Assembly: GCA_036924085.1 (NCBI GenBank)
Contig: JAVGWX010000005.1
Coordinates: 77,811,547-77,875,546, forward strand
Length of the DNA stretch: 64,000 bases
From: Ariolimax columbianus
Lineage: Eukaryota; Mollusca; Gastropoda; Stylommatophora; Arionidae
Direction: 5' to 3'
This document shows positions 34,050 through 45,310 of the stretch, piece after piece. Position 1 is the stretch's first letter, and each line of letters opens with the position of its first letter. A program made the position numbers and the translations under genes. The notes under the pieces are model-generated. The model had not been told where the DNA came from, made no database searches, and saw only the letters and a program-made list of their open reading frames with translations.

Positions 34050-36146
34050 GGTTAAAATTTGAATATGGCCCTGGAACATAAGAACCGTGTACGAAATGGG
34101 AAAGGCGGCCAAAGTTGCCAAGAAAATTAAACGATACAAGTTGAGTCTCCGTGGTTTTGCGGAGGTGAGATGGAACAGTGCATGTTCCACCATACTAATG
34201 ACAGGAGAAACCATAATATATTAGGGACACAAAGAGGAAAATATTGTGCACGCTTTGTGGGGTCACCTTCACAATATCATTGGAAGCAGGAAGGGCACTT
34301 ACATAATTGGGACCAATATCACCCAGAATAATAATAGCACGATTTCACTTAAAATGGAGAAAACAATTTGTCCACCTAACATATAATACTGATGAAAAGT
34401 TCAACGTACTTCTATTATATGCTTCAAAGAACTTTGAATATAGCTCAGAGGAGGGATATCAAGATGCAAAAGTTTGAACAAACAAAAGCAACAATGAATT
34501 TATTATGAGCATAAATCGCATGAGAAACAGATAGAAATGGCAACAAGTTTGTCAACTTTTGTGACTTAAATGGACTGGTTATAGGAGACACATAATTCCA
34601 CACAGAAGTGTACATAAGGTCACAGCTATAGGAAGTACCATATTCTCACACAGAAGTGTACATAAGGTCACATGGTTATAGGAAGTACCATATTCCCACT
34701 CAGAAGTGTACATAAGGTCACAGCTATAGGAAGTTTCATATTCCCATACATAAGTGTACATAATGTCATTTGGTTATAGGTGGTACCATATTCCAACACG
34801 GAAGTGTACATAAGGACACTTGGTTATAGGAGGTACAATATTCCCACACAAAAGTGTACATAAACTTACTTGGTTATAGGTGAATCTATATTCACATACA
34901 GAAGGTCATCTGATGTTCATCAGATGGACACACCGAAAAACCAAATTGATCATTTACCAATAGACCGGAAATGGAAACGATGCTTACAAGAGAGAAGCAG
35001 ACGAAGCTTCAGACCATCACCTGCACTTAACAAAGAAACAAAACAACTTTTGGCAAGTTGATACAAGCCACAAATACAACAGCAAAACCTACCAAATTAA
35101 GACACAAAGACTAAATTCACACAATATATGAATACCATTTTGATATTTTTGGGAACCTTACAGACGAAACGAAAGACAGCCATTGGTACAAGCTTGAGGA
35201 AACAATTCGGAATACGTGTGAAGAGTTCTTGTAAAAAGAACTAAACAGAATCAAGAATGGCTCACAAAAATCACATGGAACTCGATATCTGAAAGGAAGT
35301 CTTTGAAACAAAAAATAAGCGCATATTAAGGACCAATAAAATGGGAAAGGATTCCGAACATTATATTCTGACCTAAACATAAATCCCAAGCAGCATAAGA
35401 AAAAGCACACAGACATCGGCTAAGGAGGTTGAAAAGATCGCAAGACAAAGCGACCTAAAGACATTATATAATATAACTAGAGTACTTTCAAGGGAAAATA
35501 AACCAGGACCACAACACACCAGTGAATTACAAACAAGGACATATCATCTGCAGAGAAGAAAAACAGCTAGACAGGCTCGTGGAATACTTTAAAGAAACTA
35601 AACAGAAATCCGCCAAGATCTCAGACTGACCTAGAACCAGCAAATGGACCACTAAAGGCAAATTTAAATACACCAACAAAACAAGAGTTAATTCAAGCAC
35701 TAAAACTGCTGAAAAACTGAAAAGCTGCAGGACGTCATGGAATATCACAGAAGATATGAACGCGCACATCTCGAACACTACATACATGTTTCACCAGCTC
35801 TTTTAGAAGGTATGGGAATAAATAAGATGTCATTCACTAAATGTGGAAAGAAGGACACGTAATCAAATTACGAAAGTAAGAACATTAATGGTAAGATAAT
35901 GGAAGAAGTGCTACGTTTTATCTCTGGAGCACATTGACGAAGAAGAAGGAACAATTTAAGATTTTAACGTCAGGATTAACAAGGTTAGATTTGCTTTCAA
36001 CTCTCTTCGTGCAGTATTCTCCATGGAGAATTAGATTAGGCTGTTACACACGAATGGGAGCCATTATAGGAATAGATGGAGAACATCTGTTGCGGCCCTA
36101 TGTTCCAAAGGGAACCAGACTGATAAATGATGATGATGATTGGTGA
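34050..36146 (+). mobile_element. RTE-like LINE, palm deleted, with internal minisatellite
   Basis: Plus-strand reading starts with an apurinic-endonuclease domain (KAAKVAKKIKRYKLS, then GFAEVRWN with the catalytic Glu). The 3' endonuclease part appears after an internal tandem array as MDTPKNQIDHLPIDRKWKRC. A pre-RT linker follows (HWYKLEETIRNTCEEFL at 35180-35240, IQALKLL near 35700, CFTSSFRRYGNK near 35790). The palm with the catalytic Asp pair is missing. At 35930-36010 a thumb-like piece appears (RINKVRFAFNSLRAVF), then a terminal RWRTSVAALCSKGN and a GATGATGATGAT tail at 36129. Many stops. This is a multiply deleted dead element. Confidence 0.7.
34577..34890. repeat. ~50-bp minisatellite derived from LINE endonuclease sequence
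   Basis: Six to seven copies of GGTTATAGGAGGTACCATAT, TCCCACACAGAAGTGTACAT, AAGGTCACTT. The plus-strand translation of a unit, LVIGGTIFPHRSVHK, fits the LINE endonuclease region expected immediately upstream of the KNQIDH motif, which indeed follows the array at 34925. So the array is a local expansion of the element's own coding DNA. Steps of 48 or 50 bp are not multiples of three, so it destroys the frame. Confidence 0.85.
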
Positions 36147-36149
36147 CAA

Positions 36150-36734
36150 ATTCTTCTCCAACTAAATACAGCTTAGTGGTCATTTATTGCGACAATATCA
36201 CTTTATTTTGGTTGCATTGGTAAGAGTCGTTCTCGCATTATTTATAATGACCTGTACTGTTATTAGTGACTCATAAAGACATACATTATGAACGGGACTT
36301 CAATTGTTGGTTACACCTGTAACCTGTTTCTCCTCCTCTGGAATGACGTCGTCTAACAAGGTGTTAATAACCTAAACTAGTTTGTCTCAGTTACTGCTAC
36401 AAAACAGAACAAAAAGAAACTTGATTTTCTTTAGGGACAAAACGCACAGCAAATGGAAACACCGAACAAATCACAACAGCAAATGATATGGACTTGACAT
36501 GAAGTACGAATCTAGCGGCTACCAAGTGCCAGAAATGTGGTAGAGAGATGTGTGATCATGTGTACACGTCGTGTGACATATTGAAAATATAGTGTTGAGC
36601 CCATATTTTCTTGACCTCCTGTACATAAGGGATGTGTGAGAAATCAACATATAAAACGTGAACAAATGCACATACATACACATATCGGTATGCACAACGG
36701 CAAATAAGTACATGTAAATGCGACCATAAGTATC
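36150..36734. other. Unassigned spacer
   Basis: No recognised signal after the LINE tail. Confidence 0.35.
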
Positions 36735-36895
36735 TGTACTGACATATATATATATATACACATATACAAGAAAACATATGCACATACAGGCACACACCTA
36801 TACAATGATACAAAGAGAAAGCTGAGAGGGAGCGATAGAATGGGAGCAGAAAGAGAGACAGAGAAAGAGAGAGAGAGAAGAAAAGAGAGGTGCGA
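36735..36895. repeat. TA/CA and GA microsatellite cluster
   Basis: Short TATATA/CATA runs followed at 36840-36890 by GAGA-rich sequence. Confidence 0.85.
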
Positions 36896-37084
36896 GCAAA
36901 GGAGTTACACAAAGATATGAAATGTATGTAAAACTCAAATAAAAATTTCCTCCTAGATAAATTTATTAAAATATCAAATGCTCGGAGATGAAAGAAGTCT
37001 TCAAACAGTTACTGAGCTGAAATGGTATATTGCTCGTTGCCTCACCTAAACACAGAAGGACTGCGCTATCACAATTAGCCAGAA

Positions 37085-37640
37085 AATAGTTGTGAAGATG
37101 AAACGAGCATTTGTCAGACAGCGAGATGTATTATCCAACATTAAAAAGCATTAGTCAGATAGTGAAATGTCTTATCCAACATTAACCAGCTTTTGTCAGT
37201 ATCCGAAAAGTCTTATCTATCACCAACAATCATTTGTCCTTCAGTGAATGTCTTATCCAACATTAACAAGCATTTGTCATCCAGCAAAGTGTTTTATCGA
37301 ATATTAACAAGCATTTGCCAGTCAGCAAAATGTCGTACCGAACATTAACAAGCTTTGTCAGCCAGCGAAATGTCGTATCGAACATTAACAAGCATTTATC
37401 AGCCAGCAAAATGTCGAATGGAACATTAACAATTATTTGTCAGCCAGCGAAATGTCGTATCGAACATTAACAAGCATTTGTCAGCCAGCAAAATGTCGTA
37501 TCGAACATTAACAAGCATTTGTCAGCCAGCGAAAGTCGTATGGAATATTAGTAAGCATTTGTCCTAAAGCGAATGTTTTATCCAACATTAATAGACATTT
37601 GTCAGCCAGTGAAATGTAGCGAACATTAACACATAATTCA
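37085..37640. repeat. Minisatellite, about 41-bp unit
   Basis: About thirteen copies of AACATTAACAAGCATTTGTC, AGCCAGCGAAATGTCGTATC, G. The middle copies are most alike and the ends most diverged. Confidence 0.95.
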
Positions 37641-37682
37641 TAGTACAGAGTTGTGGTACCTCAAATGACTTTCTTGGTTACA

Positions 37683-37790
37683 TGGAAGTGAGACCGTGGT
37701 CGAATGGATTCGATGCCTGCCCACCGACAAGGAGGGCAGCGGATCGAATCCCTGGTAAGGCATATGTTGTTTTTCTGTTTGGGATGCAAT
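37683..37790 (+). mobile_element. tRNA-derived SINE head, family C
   Basis: A box TGGTCGAATGG at 37697-37707 and B box GGATCGAATCC at 37741-37751, 44 bases apart as in tRNA genes. No complete cloverleaf with matching acceptor arms is evident, so I read it as a SINE head rather than a working tRNA gene. The body may run on to about 37945. Confidence 0.6.
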
Positions 37791-38029
37791 AATCAAATAT
37801 AACCATCACACGACGTGACGACAGCATTGACGAAGCGAATTATAGTCCTCAGCCTAAAAGTCAGTCGATTACCAAAGTAATGGGAATAAAGTGGTACCAA
37901 CGAGAAGAAAGATGAGGTTACAGGGAAGAACAACAAGAAAGATATAGAGCTTCACTGGGGTTAAAAAAAACTTGTCATCATAAGCCCTACATGTGGTTTA
38001 AGTGTGAGATACTAGGTATGCGCATATGG

Positions 38030-38250
38030 TGTGTAGTTTGTGTGGCCTGTGTATGAGAGCGATGGACTTCGTGTGTTATTTGTTGGTCTGTGTGCGAGTG
38101 ACGAGAGACTGCATGTGGCATGTGTTGACCTGTGTATGAGTGACGACTGACTACGTGGGTTATTTGTTAGCCTGTGTACGAGTGGCAAGTGACTACGTGT
38201 AGCCATTTGTTGGTCTCTGTACGTATGGTGACTGACTACGTGTGCCATAT
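38030..38250. repeat. Minisatellite, about 50-bp unit
   Basis: Four to five diverged copies of a TGTTGGTCTGTGTACGAGTG, (A/G)CGA(C/G)TGACTACGTGTG unit. Confidence 0.85.
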
Positions 38251-39384
38251 GTCGGCCAAGTATGTTTTTGAGGATATGATGGGAGAAACAGTAGATCAGG
38301 TAAGGGAATTTTGAAGAAGAGGAGAAAATGGTTATTCCGATACACGAGATAATAAAAACCGTTGGTGCAGTTGGAATTATAATTATTTGAGTGTCTCGAC
38401 AAGTTTGGATTGAGAGACTGTCTAGCCTACGATGTTTATTTGGTCGCAATGCAGCGTCTAGTATTGCTATGTCATCCTGCTCACGCAGTCGCCGTTCTCT
38501 CCCATATTTCTATGCGCTCTCGTCTCCCATTTAAAACATTGTGTACGGCGTCTGAAGGAAAGCCTAGCTCGTGGCTATTGAGTGCAATCCACATTGTTCA
38601 ATATCTGAGGCTACAAGAGTTGTTCGATACTTCCAAGCGTGGCTTCACCACACGGTCTAACCTCTGCGGTAATTATGTGTCTTTGGCGCGGTGTATTTAT
38701 TTCTAGAATATGAGTAAAGCCGTAAGTATGTTGATGCAATCTTTGAGTAGTTGACATATGGTTGGTGTGACTCGTGAGTTGTTATAGAGAACAGTAGAGT
38801 CTGCAAGATAAATTTTGGTGGCGGAAAAACCCGAAATAATTTGCCGTGAATTAGTTACACTAAGAAGCGACGACAAAGAGCGTGTATAACAGACACGTGT
38901 TAGCCAGTGTGTACATAAACACCTTCCACCAAATCCGTTACACGAAGCAAATATGTGGAGACAGGACGCGTCGGTACAATAGATTCTGAACTGATGAATT
39001 TTTCAAGCCACGCAAACTAAAACCCATTAAATCTTACCTTTACGCTGTCAGCTTTTTCTTTCATCTATGTTTGTGATCAATCCCTATGGTAACATTTCGA
39101 TGTGCTGCAGCGAGTTAAAACGCGCAGCTATTGTGTGCACGGCATTTAGTTCCGGTGAGATACGGTTATTAGTGAGTCCCATGTTCCTATGTGCTTCTGT
39201 CCAAGCTGTAATCGCATGTGCTCGGCAATGGGAAAGTTCAATATAAGAACGGTTGATATAAATATATCTATAGATATGATGTTAATGTAACGCAATGTAT
39301 GACTAGATCGTTGCATACATTAATGCATTCTAAACAACTATAGCGAATCGCAAATACTGCATACTGTATTTGAGGTCTGTAATC
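38251..39384. other. Unassigned stretch
   Basis: A 98-codon open stretch on the plus strand (38410-38706) has no recognised domain and no clear splice or start support. The rest shows no signal. Confidence 0.3.
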
Positions 39385-39650
39385 TCGCTCTACGACTAAT
39401 ATCAGTCTCGGGGTCAGATAATGTAACAGAGACGAGAATAGAAGACCTCCGGGTCAGACAATGTAACAGAGATTATGATACCAGAAGGCTACAGGTTCAG
39501 ACAACGTAACAGAGAAAAGAATAGAAGACCCCAGGGTAATACAATGTAACAGAGAAGAGAATAGAAGACCTCGGGGTCAGACAATGTAACAGAGAAGAGA
39601 ATAGAAGATCTCAGGGTCAGACAATGTAACAGAGAAGTGAATGAACCCAC
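39385..39650. repeat. Minisatellite, 40-bp unit
   Basis: About six copies of GACCTCGGGGTCAGACAATG, TAACAGAGAAGAGAATAGAA. Confidence 0.95.
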
Positions 39651-39902
39651 AAGAGAATAGATGTAATAACTGTATGGAATGCCGCCTGGTACGTCGAATA
39701 AATGTCCAGCGGTCTATAGAAATTCACACTCGTGACTAACCCCGGCAAGAATCATTCCAATGTCAAGACTTCAGCACACTATCGTATTGGCCAATTCACC
39801 AAATTACTGAGGAGAGGTATCAGAAAGTAGCGATAAACTGCCCTGGTGCTTACTTACCGTAGACAAGACCAATCCATTATATATATATATATATACACAC
39901 AC

Positions 39903-40970
39903 ACAAGCGGCTTATCATAAGTCTTTACTCTGACTATGAAGGAGTAGGAAGAGAAAGTTTAAATTTGGCACATGTATAGCTCATTCAAATTTTACTGGAC
40001 TTGAGAAGTATGAATTTCTCTCCTCAACGGGTTTACTCGGTATTGTGCATGGCGTAACATACCTTATTGACCGAATCAGCTAATCTAACGGTGTATCAGA
40101 ACAATGGAGAAATCAGATGCCATAATTGTGATAAAATTCTTGTTGTTGCAAGGAAAAGCACCTACAGAAATACACAGGGAGATGGATTCAGTGTTTAAGG
40201 AATTATGTCCTTCGTATGCTTCTGTAAAAAAATAGTGTAGGCAGTTTGTGTGACCGTTCTAATGTTGCTGATCTTCCTAGATCAGGGAGACCAGCCTCAG
40301 AATGCTTTGATGAAAATGCTGCAAGAGTGAAGAAAATCATTGACCAGGATAGGAAAATGACAATTGCAGTGATATCTAGGTCAGTAAAACTGAATGAAAG
40401 TACAGTTTTTAGAATTTTACACAACAGACTGAACATGAGAAAAGCGTGTACCCGCATCTGACATGTGAACTTAAACAAACGAGAGTTGATTGCTGTGGGC
40501 AGTTGCTCAAAATGTGTCGGTGGAAATACATGTTGCCGACCATGGTGACAGTAGATGAGACTTGGGTTAACCATTATGACACATGTCAAGCCAAGAGTAC
40601 ATAAATCTGCAAGAAAAGTGATGATGACTGCTTTTTGGGAACGTCAAAGGTGTCATATTGAAAAGATTACCTGCCTCATGGCAACATGGTTAATGAGCAA
40701 TATTATGCAATCTCCTTACCAAACTAAGAAAGACTGTGACCAGAAAACGAGGGATAGCGTGCACTCAAATTCTGCCTTTGCTTCAAGACAACGCGCTCTC
40801 CCATAAAGCAAGGCTTGTGCTGCAAACAGCCAACGATTTGAATATTAAAATTATTCCACACCCACCAGATTCTTCGGATTTAACTCCATCAGACTTTTTT
40901 TTCTTTTTCCAAAACTTAAAAAACAGCTGAAAGGAAATCATTTTGACAGTGACGAAGCTGTCATACTGGC
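39903..40970 (+). mobile_element. Mariner-like DNA transposon, copy B, 3' truncated
   Basis: Begins next to a TATATATATATATATA-CACACA tract with a terminal inverted repeat (39903-39972) that is the mirror of the copy A end at 748-819. It contains a transposase pseudogene from 40104. At about 40970 the mariner sequence stops inside GACGAAGCTGTCATACTGG (copy A continues past this point) and LINE sequence begins, so the 3' inverted repeat is lost. Confidence 0.85.
40104..40970 (+). pseudogene. Mariner transposase pseudogene (DD34D)
   Basis: Starts MEKSDAIIVIKFLLLQGKAP, with a first helix-turn-helix region, then a frameshift near 40230. The second helix-turn-helix follows (NVADLPRSGRP, KLNESTVFRILHNRLNMRK). 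The catalytic core reads VDETWVNHYD (first Asp), then LLQDNALSHKARL (second Asp) and DLTPSDFF (third Asp) after another frameshift near 40750. The count from second to third Asp is 34 residues, the mariner spacing. Typical mariner transposases are about 340-350 residues; this copy is broken by stops and shifts and cut short at the C-terminus by a LINE. It is inactive. Confidence 0.9.
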
Positions 40971-42680
40971 TTGTCTACCCCTTCCTCTTTTGCCTGGTAC
41001 CATACATTGCATCACCGTTCTCTCGAGACCGTTGTGTCTCTTGATGTGACCGAAGTATTTGCATTTTCTGGTCATAATGGAATTGATAAACCAGTTCTTC
41101 TCTATGCTCAACTCTTGCCGAATGTCTACATTTGCTTTTTTCTCTGTCCAGGGCATTCTGGGGATTTTTCTGTAACATTTTGACTCGAAGGATTCGATTC
41201 TTTGTCTGGAAGTTTTGGTAATCGTCAATGATTCGCAGTCATAAGCTGCCACAGGAAAAAACACAGGCTCTCAAGACTTTTACTTTTATCATTTTGTTGG
41301 TGCTCTGCCATAATTTCTTCAGGCTGTTCAGTCTCTGCATTGCTATGGCTAGTCTTCTTCTGATTTCTTTCGAGCAGTCGCCATTTTTGTCAATTTTGAA
41401 GCCCAGATATTCAAAATGTGTGACCTGATCTATTTCCTCACCACCCACTGTAATTTTATGCTGACATTCTGTGTTGTCGGTGGTCATTATCTTTGTTTTA
41501 TTTATGTTTATGAACAGGTTTTGATCTTTACTATGTCCATTTACGGCTGAAATTATCTGCTCTAGCCCTTCTGCATTTGTTGATAGTATCACTGTGTCAT
41601 CTGCGTGTCGTAACTCTGGAATCTCGCACCCCCCCCCCCCCCCCCCCCCTAAATCGTTAATGGGTCAAAACTTTCAATGTTCTCGTCTTCTCCAACATTT
41701 CTCATTATACATGCCGCATATGTATTGTACAGATAAGGTGAGAGGATACATCCCTGTCGGACTCCCTTTTGTACTGCAAACCAATCTGATGTTTGCCCAG
41801 ATACTCGGACAGCGGTATAATGTTTCAATGAGATGAACAATATGCAAAGAAAACCCCATTTACTTCATGATTCTCTACAGATTTTGATATTTTACCGTAT
41901 CGAAGGCCTTGGTGGGATCAATTAAATATGTGTACAGATCTACATTAAACTCTCTACATTTTTCGTAGATATTCCTTAAATTAAATATGTGGTCCCTGGA
42001 CCCTCTGTCTTTCCTAAAACCTGCCTCGACTACGTGAATTTCAGATTCAAACCTTTTCTCTCTCCTTCTTAATAGGATTCACAAGAGTATCTTGCTAGCG
42101 TGGCTGATCAACGCGATAGCTCGATAGTTCGTGCACAGCTTCAGGTTGCCTTTTTTGGGGAGGGGAATATAAACTGATTTCCTACATGCTTCTGGCCACT
42201 CTGCGCTGTGCTATATCTATTTACACATCTTGTGATAGACTCGAGCACATGCCTCTCCTCCTGCTTGTATTAGTTCTACTTGGATATCATCACATCCTGG
42301 GGCTTTTTCAGGCTTTTAATTGCCGAGCGTACTTTTTCCAATGTTGGTTCAGGTTCTTTCTCATCCTTTGGTAGGAATGTAACTGAGCGCTTTGTGCTGT
42401 CTCCATACATGGTTTCGCAGTACTCTCTCCATCTAGTCAGTATGTTTTTGGTTTCTGTTAATATGTTATCCTCTTTGTCATTGATGACATTTGAAACCGG
42501 ACGGAATTCCCTTGTCAGTGTTCTTATTGTCTTAATGGCATCTTTTTCTCTCCCTCTCTCTATCTCTCTCTCTCTCTCTCTGCCTTGTTGCTGTAGGTTT
42601 TCTATATCCTTACACGCTTCCACCATGTATTTTCTTTTATCTTTTCTTATTTCTCAGCTAACTTTTCTTGCGCAAATATA
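40971..42680 (-). mobile_element. LINE reverse transcriptase, nearly full palm (minus)
   Basis: From 42680 on the minus strand: a pre-RT region (RKDKRKYMVEACKDIENLQQ, IRTLTREFRPVSNVI, ILTRWREYCETMY, PTLEKVRSAIKSLKK), fingers (EAGFRKDRGSRDHIFNLRNI), palm motif A LIDPTKAFDTV, motif B GVRQGCILSPYL, motif C HADDTVIL with both Asp kept, motif D LFININKTKIM and thumb (HFEYLGFKIDKNG, KEIRRRLAIAMQRLNSLKKL, LRACVF). The C-terminal part follows (ESFESKCYRKIPRMPW, FGHIKRHNGLERTVM, VPGKRGRGR). A C21 run lies between motifs B and C, a CT microsatellite lies in the pre-RT region, and there are several stops. It joins mariner copy B at 40970. Confidence 0.9.
41629..41649. repeat. C21 homopolymer inside the LINE palm
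   Basis: Twenty-one consecutive C on the plus strand (G on the LINE sense strand), replacing the coding segment expected between motif B and motif C. Confidence 0.9.
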
Positions 42681-42840
42681 TATATATATAAGCACAGACA
42701 AAGGCCGCCGTCCATCGTAGACGATGTTGTAATCGTTTATTTTGCTAGCGCTATTTTAAGTAAGGATTAACTGCGCTACTTTTTATCCTCACTCTCTCGT
42801 CTGGAATATATATATATGCGAAGCGTGTTCAAATAAAGGA
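42681..42840. other. Short spacer with TA tracts
   Basis: Two short TATATA runs (about 42680 and 42810) and no other recognised signal. Confidence 0.4.
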
Positions 42841-42844
42841 TTTC

Positions 42845-43005
42845 GACCAGTTGACATGCATTGCAGAATGCAGGCAGTGTATGGAGACAAAAGTGTGGCG
42901 AATGTAAGCTCCAGCGACGGTCTACCCGAATTGCTGAATCAATTTTGGCGATAGCAGCATCCTACCCAACAATATGCGCCTGACCTGGTCTCGGACGATC
43001 TTTGG
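42845..43005. mobile_element. Scrambled mariner N-terminal fragment
   Basis: The plus strand near 42865-42915 reads CRMQAVYGDKSVANV, typical of the first helix-turn-helix of mariner/SETMAR transposases. Immediately after it, the minus strand (43005 to about 42910) reads [11 protein letters not shown] and AAIAKIDSAIRVDRRWSL, which fits the next segment of such a transposase. The two neighbouring segments are thus in opposite orientation. A (TA)n tract borders the 3' side. Short and degenerate. Confidence 0.45.
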
Positions 43006-43007
43006 TG

Positions 43008-43012
<5 letters not shown>

Positions 43013-43074
<62 letters not shown>
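43013..43074. repeat. (TA)n microsatellite
   Basis: About 60 bases of TA followed by CACACACACA. Confidence 0.97.
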
Positions 43075-43087
<13 letters not shown>

Positions 43088-43329
43088 GGGTGCCCCGCTC
43101 GCTACCGGCCCCTAGTGTTCCCTTATTACTTTTAAGCCAATGACAGTCAAGGTAATCCAGGCGTCATGGATCATTTTTCCATCCCAAGGAAAACCAACCA
43201 TTCGCTATGATGACAACATCAGACAGTCAATGTGAGTCAAAGGACCAGACTTTAATCAAGTCTGGCGGAAGGCAGCAGATAGAACAATTCGGTTCTCACT
43301 GGCGAATATCTACACTACAGGTTGGAAGA

Positions 43330-44060
43330 GGAGTCATTAAAATAAGAATGTCGACTATAGAAGTTAGATCGACTAGATAAGTTTCAGTCCTGACCATACT
43401 TGGCTTAGACGTATCAGTCCTGACCATACTTTGACTTAGACGTATCAGACCTGACCATACTTAGACTTTGACGTTCCAGTCCTGACCATACTTTGACTTA
43501 GAAGTAACAGTCCTGACCATACTTTGACTTAGAAATATCAGTCCTGACCATACTTGGGTTTAGACGTATCGATCCTGACCATACTTGGATTTAGATGTAT
43601 CCGTCCTGACCATCTGACCATACTTGACTTAAAATATTCAGTTCTGACCATCTGACCATACTTGGACTTAGAAGTATCAGTCCTGACCATCTGACCATAC
43701 TTGACTTAAAATATTCGGTACTGACCATCTGACCATACTTGGACTTAGAAGTATCAGTCCTGACCATCTGACCATACTTGACTTAAAATATTCAGTACTG
43801 ACCATCTGACCATACTTGGACTTAGAAGTATCAGTCCTGACCATCTGACCATACTTTACTTAAAACATTCAGTACTGATCATCTGACCATACGTGGACTT
43901 AGAAGTATCAGTCCTGACCATCTGACCATACTTTACTTAAAATATTCAGTACTGACCATCTGACCATACTTGGACTTAGAAGTATCAGTCCTGACCATCT
44001 GACCATACTTGACTTAAAATATTCAGTACTGACCATCTGACCATACTTGAGCTTGGACAT
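43330..44060. repeat. Minisatellite with monomer-to-dimer transition
   Basis: From 43380 to about 43600 single units of about 37-40 bp (CTGACCATACTTGGACTTAG, A(A/C)GTATCAGTC) repeat. From about 43610 the array becomes a 77-bp dimer alternating an ACTTGACTTAAAATATTCAG subtype with an ACTTGGACTTAGAAGTATCA subtype, each preceded by a doubled CTGACCATCTGACCAT. The dimer recurs at 43688 and 43765. This is a small higher-order repeat. Confidence 0.9.
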
Positions 44061-44559
44061 TTGTGAAATCTGTTTAATTTTAATGTTGCCTTCTCCACAT
44101 GAAGCATACAGAAAGCATCTTCTATTATGCACAAAAAGAATTAGGTAACATGATAGACTGGGCGACTTGCAGTTGTGGTTTATGTAGCAATTCGTTTTTA
44201 GCATCATATAGTTGCTAGCCTCATGCACAGTTCTCTCTAGTTAGTCAACCGTTACAACTTATTTAGAAAACTGCATTGAGCCTAGTCTTTCCTCCACAAG
44301 AGCAATTCTGGTGTAACTGTAGCAGAGAGAACAGGGTCTTGCTCTAACTTAACTAAGGCCTCTCTTCATCTACATAACTAAATCTAAAAGAATCTAACAC
44401 AATTAACCATAAGCTTAGTGAAACACAAATTTGTAATTCCTTACCACACTGGCACTTTTCTATTCGCAACTCACTCACTCCTATCACGGGATTACCTAAC
44501 CTAACTATCTCTACCCCTACACTTAAACTATTGTCAACAGTCACATTCCCCGTGCTTGG
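44061..44559. other. Unassigned spacer
   Basis: No recognised signal. Confidence 0.35.
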
Positions 44560-44724
44560 CGTGCCGTGACGTAACGCGAGTCCGAATTATGGCCGGAACA
44601 GCGCCGGTGAGTACTTCGTGTTGCGACCTCAACCCAGGTAGATCGCGCTTGGTCTTGTTCCTCTTGTCGAATTACGTCGTGTATGTCAGGAAAAAGGTAA
44701 GTCAGCAGCCATAGGCTTGAATTG

Positions 44725-44783
44725 ACGTGTGTTGACCAGGGGCCGGCTGGCCACGTGATAACGTGTCGCGGGTCAACACACGT
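44725..44783. repeat. 13-bp perfect inverted repeat (hairpin)
   Basis: ACGTGTGTTGACC (44725-44737) pairs perfectly with GGTCAACACACGT (44771-44783). The 33-base loop is GC-rich and holds GGCCGGCTGGCC and a CACGTG palindrome. Confidence 0.8.
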
Positions 44784-45084
44784 TGGAGATTGCAGTGTTC
44801 ATTCCCCTAGCGGGCAATTATGGCCAACTGCTCGGAGGATCGTCCACGTAGATGGCGCCGATCACACCCCAGTCTAAATGGAAATGATACTCACAGGTGT
44901 AGACTTTGAATACCTTGAACTGGAGCTCAGACGAGGTGACGTCCAGTTCAAAGTAAGGTGATCAATTCGTTCAAGGTGTCGACCGCTTGGAAAGCTCGTG
45001 TAAATGCGTCAGACCCGGAAAACCGCGTAACTCGTGCTGATGACCTCTTAGTGTGCGGCACTCAACTGTCTCTCTTCAATGATT

Positions 45085-45310
45085 CATTCCTCAAAAATCG
45101 CGTAACGTCTCTGCATGTATCATAGCGTATCTGCTGCAGATGGTGTAACGTTCGTCTTCTCTGCAAATTTTGTGTAACGTTCGTCTTTCCTGCGAATTCG
45201 TGTAAGGTAAGGATCCTCTTCTAAATTGCGTAACGTTCCTCCCTCCTTCAAATCGTGTTACGGTTCGTTTTTCCTTCAAATCGTTCTCTAAATCGTGTGA
45301 AGTCTTCTCT
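45085..45310. repeat. Diverged repeat, about 33-bp spacing, GTAACGTTCGTCTTC core
   Basis: GCGTAACGT(T/C)CGTCTTCTCT-GCAAATT-like strings recur about seven times at roughly 30-40-base spacing with high divergence. Confidence 0.65.

Noticed and set aside
37683..37790. Functional tRNA gene
   Set aside because: A and B boxes are present, but I could not pair an acceptor stem or a convincing anticodon arm; a SINE head is more likely.
40971..42680. Active LINE reverse transcriptase
   Set aside because: The catalytic HADD and motif A Asp are kept, but stops, frameshifts and the C21 run prevent a full protein.
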